Of a DNA stretch of 40,071 bases, positions 29,701 through 39,543 are shown one piece after another. Where the stretch lies: positions 1 to 40,071 of the forward strand of contig JAUCBJ010008738.1 of NCBI GenBank assembly GCA_032718475.1, read 5' to 3'. The notes under the pieces were generated by a model. It saw only the letters and a list, made by a program, of their open reading frames with translations. It was not told where the DNA came from and ran no database searches. The stretch is from Nemertoderma westbladi (lineage: Eukaryota; Xenacoelomorpha; Nemertodermatida; Nemertodermatidae). The position numbers and the translations under genes were made by a program. Positions within the stretch are counted from its first letter, which is position 1, and each line of letters starts with the position of its first letter.

Positions 29701-31119
29701 TTACTTTAATGCCACCCGCTTATGAGTGTATAACATGCCCTCTCCCACTTTCCTGCCTCCTTTGTCACGTTTCATCATGGGCTTCTCTGCCCCAGGTCTA
29801 ATCTTCCCACATCCTCTCCCTTTCCACCTTGTCTTCTTACTCGACCTCCTCCCCACCGGTATGCCTCTCAACCGGACCGGTGTTTGTTCCGGACATCTCT
29901 CCGGACACCTCGCCATCCACTCTTCTCCATCCCCATACCGATACTCCCCATTCTCCTCCGCCCTCGGCATCGTCTCCCCAAACACTACCCGTGGTGCCGT
30001 TCCTGGCTGCTCGCCCAGCCTGATCGTGCCTCCCGCAAAATCCATCGCCGGCTCCTCATGCACCCAGGCCCGCTTGCCGGGTTTATCCCAGAAGGCTCTC
30101 GCTCTGCTGGCCGTCACCACTCTCCCGCCCACCCAGTCCGTATCTGAGTGGCCGATCCTCTCGATGGGCGGCATCTCCCCAAACTCGTTGTCATCTTCCT
30201 CCCTCGCTGGGAGTGGATCCAGACCAGGAATCCCGGTAGATCCACTGTGCCCCTTTCCGCCTTGGCTTCCACCCGTAACTTTCCACCCTGCCTGCTCTCT
30301 TGGTCTCTTCCTTGCGAAATCACCCTCAGAGCCCCCTGGTATGGGCATCATTTGCAATCCCGATGTCGACTGTTTCGGTGATCCCTCCGTCCATCCCAGT
30401 TCCTCCCCCAGAAACTCGCCCGAGCTCCCTGATCCCCACCTTAGCTCGTCCAAGTCCTGGGCTTTGAACCCGTACTCATCTCGCCTTATATCTGCCTCTC
30501 TCTCGTCTGCTTCCCTCCTTTCTTGCCTGGCGATTTCTTCCAGCCTCTTCTCCTCGGCTCTATCTGCTTCCAGCTTCTCCCATCTCTTGTATGGTGTATC
30601 CACCTCTCTGTCTACTAGGTGCCGGCTGTCATAGTACACCGACTCGCCGTTCAGCCTCGGTTGGTCTACCAGACCTCCGAAGGCCACCTTAAAGGCTCTT
30701 CTGTAGTTTAGAGGTGCTCCTGATAGCAGAAACGCCGTTGGCTCTCTTCCGATAACCACGGCCATGAATAGGTTTAGTAAACCTATCATTATCCAATCCT
30801 CCTGTAGGATATATCTCTTCTGATATATCTTTATCGCTCCCCTTCGGAACTGATACACCTCCTGTTTCCCTGGCCTCACTCCCCATTTCAGCGAGTTCGC
30901 CAGCTCCGCTCCATACTCCTCTCGGAACTTACCCCAGTCCATCGGCTTGTGGCAGATAAGCCCCATGAGCTGGTCCATCGCCACTGCTTCACAATGTCCC
31001 ATGCCCGCTCCGTGCTCCTCCCGGAACTTGCCCCAATCCATCGGCTTGTGGCAGACAAGGCCTATGAGCTGGCCCATCCCCACTGCTCCACAATGTCCTG
31101 TGTTCTCTACCACCACCAA
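29701..31119 (-). CDS. Element C internal ORF, 472 aa, unknown function
   Basis: Begins within the 99-bp repeat (two copies of a 33-residue unit containing CHKPMDWGKFREEHGAG), then a short hydrophobic stretch near residue 120 (IGLLNLFMAVVIG), a charged Arg/Glu helix-forming segment (about 185-225) and a low-complexity tail. The segment EEWMARCPE...VRLRG and SSKKTRWKGRG near the C-terminus also occurs in the frame at 33762-34337, so the two share a module downstream of protease. No known catalytic motif is present. The C-terminal half is probably part of the original element protein; the first 80 residues may be repeat-derived. Confidence 0.45.
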   Translation of the reverse strand: MVVVENTGHCGAVGMGQLIGLVCHKPMDWGKFREEHGAGMGHCEAVAMDQLMGLICHKPMDWGKFREEYGAELANSLKWGVRPGKQEVYQFRRGAIKIYQKRYILQEDWIMIGLLNLFMAVVIGREPTAFLLSGAPLNYRRAFKVAFGGLVDQPRLNGESVYYDSRHLVDREVDTPYKRWEKLEADRAEEKRLEEIARQERREADEREADIRRDEYGFKAQDLDELRWGSGSSGEFLGEELGWTEGSPKQSTSGLQMMPIPGGSEGDFARKRPREQAGWKVTGGSQGGKGHSGSTGIPGLDPLPAREEDDNEFGEMPPIERIGHSDTDWVGGRVVTASRARAFWDKPGKRAWVHEEPAMDFAGGTIRLGEQPGTAPRVVFGETMPRAEENGEYRYGDGEEWMARCPERCPEQTPVRLRGIPVGRRSSKKTRWKGRGCGKIRPGAEKPMMKRDKGGRKVGEGMLYTHKRVALK

Positions 31120-31208
31120 AGTGCCAATTTTCCTTAGTCTTATTTTATTTTTCTTATGTTCCCCCCTGTCTGTGTATTATCCTTTCTACCTTTCTACTTC
31201 CTCCTTAC

Positions 31209-31221
31209 TATGTACCCTACT
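31209..31221. repeat. LINE target-site duplication, left
   Basis: tatgtaccctact, repeated exactly at 32825-32837 on the other side of the LINE. Confidence 0.85.
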
Positions 31222-32788
31222 CCCAGATATTCCCATTGGCGATATCTCCTTTGCAGAAGTGAAGGCTGCTGCAAAGAGCATTAAGACCAATCGTGCCAGT
31301 GGAGTAGATGGTGTTCCCCCTGAGGTCTTTAAAATACCTGAGTGTTTAAAGCTCATCTATCCCATCATAGTAGACATGTACCGTACAACAAGAGTCCCAC
31401 AAGAAATGAAAACAAATAAGTTGGTGCCAGTTCCAAAGAAGGGCAACCTAACACTCTATGGTTCTTTTCGGGGAATCTCATTGATCTCGATTGCTGCAAA
31501 ACTATACAATAGAATTCTATTAAATCGCATCAGGGATCCCATTGAGAGACTACTACGTGGAAATCAGAATGGGTTCCGTAAAGGTCGTGGGACCATGGAG
31601 CCCATTTTGGCACTTAGAAGGATAATTGAAGAGTTATCAAAAAAGAAAGACAGGCATCTGGCTGTTATCTTTGTTGACTTCTTCAAGGCCTTTGATTCAG
31701 TCTCTCGCTCACGTATGTTCAGCATACTTTCATTATATGGGATTCCTGATGAAATTATTGCAGCAATCAGATCAGTATACGATGGTTCGACAACATTTGT
31801 GTCTACTGTTGACTGTGACACAGAACCATTTGAAGTGTTATGGGGCGTCCTCCAAGGAGACACACTTGCACCATTCTTGTTCATTATTGTGGTTGACTAT
31901 GTTCTACGCATGTCCTTAGATCATCATAATGATGATGGGGTGATGATAACTCCACCTACTGGCTCCAGAAGTCGAGGAAATCCTGCCAAGTACCTAACTG
32001 ATCTAGACTTTGCTGATGACTTAGGAGTACTCTCAGAATCATTAGAGGGAGCCCAGCGGCTCCTCAGCTCATTAGAACATGCTGCTTCTAGTGTTGGTCT
32101 TTTTATTAACTCCAGAAAGACCAAAATTCTGACAGTTAACTTTGAAAGTCCTCAGCAAGTCTCTGATCGGATGAGCATAAGCTCAAAGGATGGTATGCTT
32201 GAGCATGTGGACGACTTCTGTTACCTGGGATCATGGATCCGGAAGTCAGGTGAGGACCTTCGAATACGTAAGGGAAAGGCATGGGCAGCCTTGAATAGGC
32301 TTTCCAGGATTTGGAAGTCACCTAGAATTAATCGGAAACTTAAGGTCCGATTATTTAGAGCAGCAGTAGTTCCAGTACTCCTCTACGGGAGTCCATGCTG
32401 GGCTCTAACTGCTGAGGACACCAAATCTCTGGATGGCACATTCACAAGAATGCTACGCCGGGTACATTGTGTCAAGTACAATGCACACATCTCCAACCAG
32501 ACACTATATAACATTGGAGGTGTCTCATTGGTTCCCCCAAGCTTGACACTAGAACAAAATCGCCTCCGCTTTGCAGGACATTGCTTTCGCCGTGAGGACC
32601 AGCCAGTGCATAATCTTGTACTTTGGCAGCCTCATGGAGTGAATAAGCATGGTGGACAGCCCATGACTTTCTTGAGAGGCATCTTAAAGGACACTGGCCT
32701 TAAAGATGCGGATGATCTAGCAAATGTCATGGGTGATAGGGAGTTGTGGCGGTGCAATTTTGTTGACAAGCCGGCACAGCATTCTTAA
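31222..32788 (+). CDS. LINE ORF2 fragment: reverse transcriptase and C-terminal region
   Basis: About 520 residues in one frame. RT blocks are visible in order: NRASGVDGVPPEVF; FRGISLISIAAKLYNRI; NQNGFRKGRGTMEPIL; VIFVDFFKAFDSVSR (catalytic Asp); GVLQGDTLAPFLF; DFADDLGVLSES (catalytic Asp pair); GLFINSRKTKIL; and YLGSWI. The C-terminal part has LLYGSPCWALT and LRFAGHCFRRED, common in LINE tails. The N-terminal endonuclease is missing because of the truncation. The open frame continues upstream to 30947 only by chance. No stops or frameshifts, so it is young. The clade is not assigned. Confidence 0.85.
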
Positions 32789-32824
32789 AAATGCAGCTGC
32801 AATGCAGCATGCCGATCCTAGTAG
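31222..32824 (+). mobile_element. 5'-truncated LINE insertion
   Basis: A 1603-bp insertion bounded by an exact 13-bp duplication, containing an open RT-to-C-terminus frame and a short tail after the stop (aatgcagctgcaatgcagcatgc), without a long poly(A). Variable-length duplication and 5' truncation are typical of target-primed reverse transcription. It sits antisense to element C. Confidence 0.85.
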
Positions 32825-32837
32825 TATGTACCCTACT
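32825..32837. repeat. LINE target-site duplication, right
   Basis: tatgtaccctact, identical to 31209-31221. Confidence 0.85.
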
Positions 32838-33180
32838 ACTACTATGGTATGCCTACATACCCTTTACTTTCTTAGTACGTGGCGCTCTCGGTGCCCACAA
32901 CTTCTAACTTCTATGGTACTATGTACCCTAATACTGCTACTATGGTATACCTACATACCACACCCTTCACTCTCTCTCAACGTGGCGCTTTCGGTGCCCT
33001 CAACCCCTCTGCTACTACCTCTATGGTATACCTACATACCATACCCTCTACTCTCTTACTACGTGGCGCTTTCGGTGCCCACAACCCCTCTGCCACTACT
33101 TATATGGTATACCTACATACCATACCCTCTACTCTCTTACTATGTGGCGCTTTCGGTGCCCACAACCTCTAACTCTCTCG
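32838..33180. repeat. 81-bp minisatellite, about 4 copies (unit 2)
   Basis: Same unit as at 28860-29165 but more diverged, with one degenerate copy near 32895-32990. It is followed by CT/AT-rich low-complexity DNA to 33470 (many cttacta and taacttcta motifs). Confidence 0.8.
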
Positions 33181-33761
33181 GTACTATGTACCTACTACTA
33201 CTCTCGTGGTATGTCTATATACCACACTCCCTAATCTCTAACTTCTAACTCTCCTCTTACTCTTACTAACTTCTACTAACTTTCTAACTTCTTACTTCTT
33301 ACTAACTCTTACTAACTTCTAACTCTTACGGTACTATGTACCCTGCTACTATTCTCATGGTAGGTTAATATACCATTACTACTACTTAGTGCTACATACT
33401 ATCTACTACTATTACTTTCTACTATCTCACTTCTTATTTTATTATTTTATTATTATTTATTTTTATATTTTGTGTGGGAAGGGCGTCTCGCCCTCATTCC
33501 CACACCCTTCAGTCCAACATATTGGACGACTAAACTTCAAGGGCGATTCTTCCAGCAGGCACTCTCCCACTGCCCCCCTGTAGGTCCTCTTATCCTTCGC
33601 CCCACTCTCCTTGTCAATTCCAACTCTCTAGGAATTGATTCTCCCTCCTCCACCACCCTAAAATCGGGTCTTTCAGTCGCCTTCTTGATTTCCTCATAGT
33701 CCTCTGGCAGCAAAATGCCACCCTTCATCTTGTCGTCACCTGGCGGTAGAATGAAAAGAAA

Positions 33762-34337
33762 TCAAAAGAATAGATAGAACAGAATGGATAATAGTAATCC
33801 TATCCCTTTCCACCCTGTCTTCTTATTTGACCTCCCACTTTTCGATATGCCTCTCAACCGGACCAGTGTCTCCTCCGGACATCTCGCCATCCACTCTTCT
33901 TCATCCTCATACCGATACTTGCTGGGAACATCCTTGTTCCATCCTATCATCTCTAAGTCTTCCGCGTCAAATCCATTCTCCTCCTCCCACTCTCTTGCTG
34001 TTGCTTCCCCTCCTGACTCATCTACCGACGGTATTTCTCTGGAACTATCCTCTACCCTTTCATGATGCTCCACTATGCGTGGTTCCAGATCCATACCCAA
34101 CTCCTGGTATCCTTCCCTGGGCCGCTTCTCACATGGGACCTCCCCATCGTCCATCTCTTGTTTCTCCTCTACGTCCTCAACAGTGCCTGATAGCATGCAC
34201 CCTGATGTCTCCGACACCCTGAATGGAATCTTGGTTTTTATTGGGCCGCTAAGCGTCCATCCGAACGGCGTGATAATCGCCGTCGGATCCCACTGCTTAT
34301 TCTCTCCGAATATGGTCCTTACTCTCTCGTCGGACAA
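33762..34337 (-). CDS. Element C protease C-terminal part and following module
   Basis: Starts in the frame after the Gag-protease ORF, overlapping it by 19 bp. It has WDPTAIITPFGWTLSGPI, the segment that normally closes the BEL/Pao protease region, followed by an acidic region and EEWMARCPEETLVRLRG as in the 472-aa ORF. RT should follow and does not. The overlap suggests either an old frameshift in one polyprotein or programmed frameshifting. The last residues (LLLSILFYLFF) are probably non-native. Confidence 0.5.
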   Translation of the reverse strand: MSDERVRTIFGENKQWDPTAIITPFGWTLSGPIKTKIPFRVSETSGCMLSGTVEDVEEKQEMDDGEVPCEKRPREGYQELGMDLEPRIVEHHERVEDSSREIPSVDESGGEATAREWEEENGFDAEDLEMIGWNKDVPSKYRYEDEEEWMARCPEETLVRLRGISKSGRSNKKTGWKGIGLLLSILFYLFF

Positions 34338-36259
34338 TCCATTCCAACTATGATGGATAACTTTGAGATGTCCAGTTCCGGTATTGAGAAATCGATATCA
34401 TCCAGGAACCGGTATTGCTCGACCTCGATCCTGGTGGGTCGCCTGGTGTTTATATTAATCGATTCTATTATCTGAATGGGGTCGATGGTCGCCCCATAAT
34501 CACATCCTGGTGCTATTGCTGATATCTCGCACCGTCCCATTCTCATCTCCAGGACCTCATCCTTGCTCGAGATAGTAGTTACTGCCATCCTACTCGGCCT
34601 TGTCTGTAACCCTATCTCCTCGGCCACCCAATTCTCCACCAGCGTGAAGGCTGCTCTGCTGTCGACCAGCATCAATGTTGTGACTGATCGCCTGCCCTTT
34701 CCTGTTATCCTCACTGGTACTAACCCGAGTAGCACTGTCCTCTTCTTCTTTGCTCCTGTCGTGCTCGTAGCCATAGTTTGGCCTCCAGTCTCATCAGTCT
34801 CGTCGTATTCTTTCGGTGTTCCTCCACACTCTCCAAATCTGTGTCCTTCTACCACGCATCGATGACAAAGTCCGTTTGTATCTGCGTAGGCTACCCGATC
34901 TTGTTTAGGCAACGCTTGCCAATGTTTACAACTCATGGTCTTATGGGTTCTATCCCTATGCAATTGACATTCGTATCCTGGATTGTAGCGTTCCTTATAT
35001 AGCCCTTCACATATCGCGCGTAGGTTCATATCTACCAGTTTAGTGTTTTGGTTATTTGGACTTGGCCTACTGGGTATGTTGGGATTATATTTGTTCGTGT
35101 TGTTATTCTGTTTCTGTCCCTGCCACGGTGTGGCCCTACTCCCAGCTATCTGTGGACTTGTAGCCCCCTGCATGGCCGCATGTGGTAGCGACTGTCTCAC
35201 TCTCGGGAATGCATCTGCCGGATTATGTTCGGGTTTAGGCCTGTTGTACTCAGCTTTCGGCGCCCTCCCCAAACTATCCTCACTGTAGACTGGGTCTGTA
35301 ATCAACTCCACCTCATAGTTAAGGAAGTTCGACATCTCCTCTAAGCCTGGTTCCGCACCTTTCTTCTCCCAGGTGGAGAAGGTGATCTTTCTCCACTTGT
35401 TTCTTAGCCAGATTGGCAGTGCCTGCGCTATTGTGGTGACGTTATTCGATGCGTTGAGTTCGTAGGGCGCATCCAAGGTCTTCAGCACAATCAGTGCCTT
35501 TTCGACTTTATTCGCGAAAGTCTTATTGCTGACAGGGTTATCCTGTAAGCCACCTGATGTTATTCCCCTCAAGGTTTGCTGGATGATCTTGGCAGGGTGT
35601 CCGTATTCCCTGTCTAGGGCCCGCCATGCAGTCGTGAATCCACCCTCGATACCTTGATACTGCCTTACGATATCGTATGCTGGGCCCCCTATGTAAACTT
35701 GTAAATATTTTAGGCACTCCACCTGCGTCAGATTCTTTGTTAATATTTCATTACTGTACATGCGTTGGAATTGCAGATATTCTTCCGGCCTGCTTCCATC
35801 GAATTTGAACGGCTCCACTGGTGGCAGCTCGATCCTGGTCTTAAGCGCATCGATGAGTGTTGCCATTCCCATCGCCTGTACTTCTAGTGGGCTGGATGGA
35901 TGCTGTACAGACTTCCCTGTTGCTGGGTGCGGTTCGCCCATTGGGCCTGTCGACCTCTTCTGTGTTGGATATATAATTGGGGGTAATGGTCCCCCATATC
36001 TCTGTATCGCACGATCTATTTTGGTCCAAGGGGTTCGGGGTTTTTGTTCTTGGTTGAGTACATTGCTGATATTGTAATGGGGGAATGTCACCCTGCCCCC
36101 CCCCCCCCCCCCTGGTGTTATATTTGGTATTGGGGTTGATGTTACCATGTTAGGGCCCATACACCTATCGGCAATAACTCCCCCCTCCCCTGGGTATATG
36201 TTATGTCCTTGCATATGATAGTCATACTGGTGTGCAGGTACCGGTACAGGCCTATCCAC
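34319..36259 (-). CDS. Gag-protease of element C (646 aa)
   Basis: Residues about 1-130 are Gly/Pro-rich, including a glycine run from a homopolymer. About 140-330 is a DUF1759-like Gag domain (VEPFKFDGSRPEEYLQFQRM, LKYLQVYIGGPAYDIV, LDREYGHPAKI). About 430-480 has a zinc knuckle, CHRCVVEGHRFGEC (C-x2-C-x4-H-x4-C), and a partial one before it. The protease follows, but the active-site triad is DSR (LMLVDSRAAFTLVENW) instead of DSG or DTG, which should abolish activity. The frame is otherwise open. It is clearly a different family from copies A and B. Confidence 0.75.
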   Translation of the reverse strand: MDRPVPVPAHQYDYHMQGHNIYPGEGGVIADRCMGPNMVTSTPIPNITPGGGGGGRVTFPHYNISNVLNQEQKPRTPWTKIDRAIQRYGGPLPPIIYPTQKRSTGPMGEPHPATGKSVQHPSSPLEVQAMGMATLIDALKTRIELPPVEPFKFDGSRPEEYLQFQRMYSNEILTKNLTQVECLKYLQVYIGGPAYDIVRQYQGIEGGFTTAWRALDREYGHPAKIIQQTLRGITSGGLQDNPVSNKTFANKVEKALIVLKTLDAPYELNASNNVTTIAQALPIWLRNKWRKITFSTWEKKGAEPGLEEMSNFLNYEVELITDPVYSEDSLGRAPKAEYNRPKPEHNPADAFPRVRQSLPHAAMQGATSPQIAGSRATPWQGQKQNNNTNKYNPNIPSRPSPNNQNTKLVDMNLRAICEGLYKERYNPGYECQLHRDRTHKTMSCKHWQALPKQDRVAYADTNGLCHRCVVEGHRFGECGGTPKEYDETDETGGQTMATSTTGAKKKRTVLLGLVPVRITGKGRRSVTTLMLVDSRAAFTLVENWVAEEIGLQTRPSRMAVTTISSKDEVLEMRMGRCEISAIAPGCDYGATIDPIQIIESININTRRPTRIEVEQYRFLDDIDFSIPELDISKLSIIVGMDCPTRE

Positions 36260-36431
36260 CTACCTATCTACCTACCGGTATGTATGCCGCGACTTCCGGA
36301 TCTAATCCCGTTGTCCGCACTACCCTATCGCCTACACTATCTCTTCCAGCATGGCCTATAGTATGTGCGGTAAGGCCCACATTATGTCCTGCATTCTGCC
36401 TGTGTCATTCCGGACCGAAGTTTAATCTTCT

Positions 36432-36788
36432 CTAATATTCCAAGAAGTCCTCCCCGCGACTGCCGTACTCTCGATCGGCAGCTATATCCCATCGGGAAAT
36501 TTCTCTTTGATCCCCTCTCCTGTCCTCGTCCTCGCATCTGTACATCCTGTACCCTTCTCCTGGTGTGTGGTATATCTCACCAGGCTGCGTCTCTCCAGGG
36601 CGATGGCAATCTCCCGGAGTTCGACCCCACTGACTCTCTAACTCCATCTCTGCTACCGACGGTTCACAGTCCGCCCTTCCTCTCCGGTTGCTCGTAGCAA
36701 TGCTTCTTCTATTCTCTTCATTTCTTCTCTCTTCAGTGTAGCGATCCCCTTCGTGAGATCTCTCTTCGACCTCCCGGATAAACTCCAC
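36432..36788 (-). pseudogene. Element C Gag N-terminal piece, charged
   Basis: A 118-codon frame rich in Arg, Glu and Asp, upstream of the Gag domain on the same strand, ending in a stop about 170 bp before the 646-aa ORF. The DNA between holds short broken frames. It is probably a segment of an original longer Gag. No domain is recognised. Confidence 0.4.
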
Positions 36789-36806
36789 TGTTCTTCTTCT
36801 GTCTTC

Positions 36807-37052
36807 CTACTGGGCTCGACGTCTTGTCGCTTGCCCGCTCACGGCGCCAACCTTCCTCTCTCTACCCGGTTGGACGCTCTTGGGGATACTCGCAATCCCC
36901 CTACTATTCTCTGTCGTCGGGTGCCGCGGTTCACCTAACTCGCCGTGCGCATTGTCCACCAATACTTGTGGGACATTCGCTGCCCCCCCTCCCCCTCTCG
37001 CCACTAATCTCTCGTGGTGGGGTGCCCGTTGCCCACCCCCCCCCCCCCCCAT
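36807..37052 (-). pseudogene. Element C Gag piece after a poly-G frameshift
   Basis: Starts in a glycine run encoded by the C homopolymer near 37036-37050. The preceding frame (37528 to 37004) runs through the same homopolymer in another frame, so the two are likely one ORF broken by length change of the run. Confidence 0.4.
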
Positions 37053-37528
37053 TCGCCACCTCTCACTTCGCTACCTCCAACTTCGCTTCTACGCCCCTCT
37101 CTAGTCGACGCACTATATCTACTCCGGCTGAGTCTACTCACCCCCGCCTCTCCCTGTACGACTGCGTCGCCTTGCAGGCTCCCGTCGGGTTGACTCACCC
37201 CCGCTACTCCCTGCCTAACTATGTGGCCTTGCAGGCTGCCGTCGGGTTGACTCACCCCCGCTACTCCCTGCCTAACTACCTGGCCTTGCAGGCTCCCTCT
37301 GGTTGGACCACCTGTCTCCCCTACGTTAGTATTAATTGCACCGTTATTTATAATATTATTTTGATTAATTTCTCCGGGGTTATTATCTGATGCAACATTA
37401 TTATTTAAGTTATTTAAATTATTTAAATTATTTTGTTCAGAATTAGGGTTATTATTTGGATTACTTTGCACGTATAAATTAGAATTATTATTTGGATTAT
37501 TTTGTATATTCAGCATCCTCGGCTCCAC
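37004..37528 (-). pseudogene. Element C Asn-rich Gag N-terminal piece
   Basis: Begins with Asn-rich low complexity (NIQNNPNNNSN, NNLNNLNNLNNN) and continues into three 19-residue repeats (GSLQGQVVRQGVAGVSQPD type). The Asn-rich part matches the style of the frame at 38842-39543 (NVQNNPNNN), which suggests one protein interrupted by the 1.3-kb AT-rich segment between them. Confidence 0.45.
37138..37305. repeat. 57-bp coding repeat, 3 copies
   Basis: Unit cccccgctactccctgccta then actatgtggccttgcaggct and ccgtcgggttgactca, encoding 19 residues on the minus strand. The third copy is incomplete. Confidence 0.8.
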
Positions 37529-37694
37529 AAAACTTATCGGTTACATTTTTTATTTAGGTCTTAAATATTTTTTAAATATTATTAACTAATATTAATTATT
37601 ATTTTATTTATTATTATTTATTAATTATTATATTATTTAATTATTATCAAGAAATTAATATGGCACAATTCAAAATTCTAACCGATAACTTTTG
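37527..37694. mobile_element. Small AT-rich element with 16-bp inverted ends
   Basis: CAAAACTTATCGGTTA at the left and TAACCGATAACTTTTG at the right pair at 15 of 16 positions. The interior is almost pure A/T. MITE-like by structure; no target duplication identified. Confidence 0.4.
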
Positions 37695-38841
37695 ATGAAA
37701 ACCCGAAAAGAAATCAAACAAAAAAAAATTTCGAAAATTGGTTAAGAAATGGCTGAGTAGTAGTATTTTGAATGTGAAAATTACAATTCCGAGATAAACG
37801 CATTTAAATTTTAAGAACATTTCAAATGTTCCCACTATTTTCAGTAACTGGTATCTCCTTTTCTTTTCCCATTGGTTATCCCCTATCCATATTTTATGAT
37901 TTTTCAATGGATTTCATGAAATTTGGTTCAAAAAAACCCCTACCCACTTTTACCAACCTGTTTAAATAATTTTAGAGTGCTTGCCAAAAAACACTTCGCG
38001 CAGCACGTGAACAAATTTCATTTTGGCGTATTAATTTGATCGCATACTATTTCGTCATTTAGTAATAAATAGTCATGGAATAATGAGACAACCTTAACAA
38101 ACATTCAAAATTATATAAAAATTTCCACATAATTTTATAATAAGCCTTTACACAGAAATTAAGCTTTGCGCAGCACGTGAAACCTTCGCGCAGCACGTGA
38201 GACATTTGCGCAGCAGGTGAAGGTTTCACGTAGCACAAATTCTTCTCAAAGCACGTTAATTAATCGAGCACCTCGGAAAGCTTTTTATTTTGATCAGAAT
38301 GAGAAGCCTTCACGCGGCACATGAAAAGTTCATCCAGCACATGAAGACTTCGCGCAGCACGTGAATTATTCTCAGAGCCAGTGGAATTAAAAAAAAATAA
38401 GTTTCTGGTTGTTTCCCAGAATTATTACTAGCTATTGTTATATGATGGTTCACATTTGTTATTACTAGTAGACAACAAGTCCATTAGACAACTGTTCAAT
38501 ATGTAATATAAAACTCACAAATATCTATTAAATATATATTAATTAAAATTTGACGGAGATGTTGACAGGTAGACAGACATACAAACAGACAGACAGACAG
38601 ACAAACTGAGAGACAGACTGATATACAGACATACAGTAGTGATTAGATAATTCCAAATATGAAAACAGACATCGACATTAAGAAAAATCCTAACAGCAAA
38701 CATTTCAGATTGCTTATTTTATGCCCTTTTTAATATTTCGATGGACAGACAGACAGACATACAGAGGGAAAACCAGCCATTACTCGAGAAGTAAAAGAGA
38801 TCTGGCTAAGGCGTTTCCAGATTTGAAATCCGCATTAAATT
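37695..38841. other. AT-rich insertion in element C, no gene
   Basis: Separates two Asn-rich Gag pieces. It contains dispersed copies of a 17-bp motif with a CACGTG core (37988-38365) and (ACAG)n microsatellites at about 38570-38640 and 38742-38762. No coding frame is convincing. Confidence 0.5.
37988..38365. repeat. Dispersed ttcgcgcagcacgtgaa motif, about 8 copies
   Basis: Exact or near copies at about 37990, 38165, 38184, 38204 and 38350, with degenerate versions at 38224, 38250, 38310 and 38330. Three are about 20 bp apart; others are spread over 380 bp. Many contain the E-box palindrome CACGTG. Confidence 0.65.
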
Positions 38842-39359
38842 CTACTCTAGATGAAATAAAAAAAACAAAAAAAACGAAAATTTTGACCTGAGGGGGGCGT
38901 ACACCCCCCCCCCCCTTAAATTAGTATTATTATTTGGTCTATTATTATTTGGGTTATTTTGCACATTTAAATTAATATTATTTGTATTATTTTGCACATT
39001 TAAATCAAAATTATTATTACCGGGTAAAGTATTATTTCCTGCAACAAAGGTTTGATGAGGGTTGTCTACTACGGTACTATTAATATTAATCCCTACTAAT
39101 GTATTATTATTACCCCCCCCCCCCCCCCCCCCCCCCCCGCCCGTACAGTTACACCAGTCCTGGGTCTGTCGTCTGGTGCCTGTAAGTGGGATATTAACAA
39201 ACGTTTCCATTACTTCTGGTTCCTTGTAAATACTACCCAAACCAGCCTCACTCTCCGATAATCCCAACTTCGCCAGTTCTAGCCAGCGTTTTTGCTTCGC
39301 CTGGTATTGCATAAGCCCCCTTAGCCGGGTGTGCATATCATCCCGCATACGCGTTCCCG

Positions 39360-39393
<34 letters not shown>

Positions 39394-39543
39394 GTCCTCT
39401 CTCAAACTTTGGTTGGCCAATTCTGCCTCCCTCGCCTCCCGCTCTCTACGCTCGTTCGTTTCCCTTTCTACCCTCGCTACCTCTCTCGCTTCTCTATTCT
39501 CGCCTCTCGCTCCTTGCGCTCGTTTATCTCTCTCTGTTCCCAC
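38842..39543 (-). pseudogene. Element C Gag N-terminal piece, coiled coil and Asn-rich
   Basis: Encodes a long Arg/Glu helix (REREAREAELANQ, EKEREREREAG-like), a middle segment, a glycine run from an 18-base C homopolymer (near 39115-39138) and an Asn-rich stretch ending at the AT-rich insertion. It overlaps the next frame by about 65 bp in a different phase, so one indel separates them. Confidence 0.45.

Larger units (their letters stand above)
30860..33600 (-). repeat. Element C duplicated block, unit 2 (interrupted by a LINE)
   Basis: Repeats unit 1: 99-bp repeats (from 30929 and 31028), the stretch with ccaaagtgccaatttt, 81-bp repeats (32838-33180) and the conserved gggcgtctcgccctcattcc block (33477-33600). 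The LINE at 31222-32824 splits it. The direct duplication predates the LINE insertion. Confidence 0.75.

Noticed and set aside
29726-30634. 302-codon plus-strand ORF
   Set aside because: It is antisense to the 472-codon frame in GC-rich DNA, with Ser/Pro-biased composition and no motif.
30947-31221. N-terminal 90 codons of the LINE-containing open frame
   Set aside because: They lie left of the target duplication, in element C repeats, and are fused to the LINE frame by chance.
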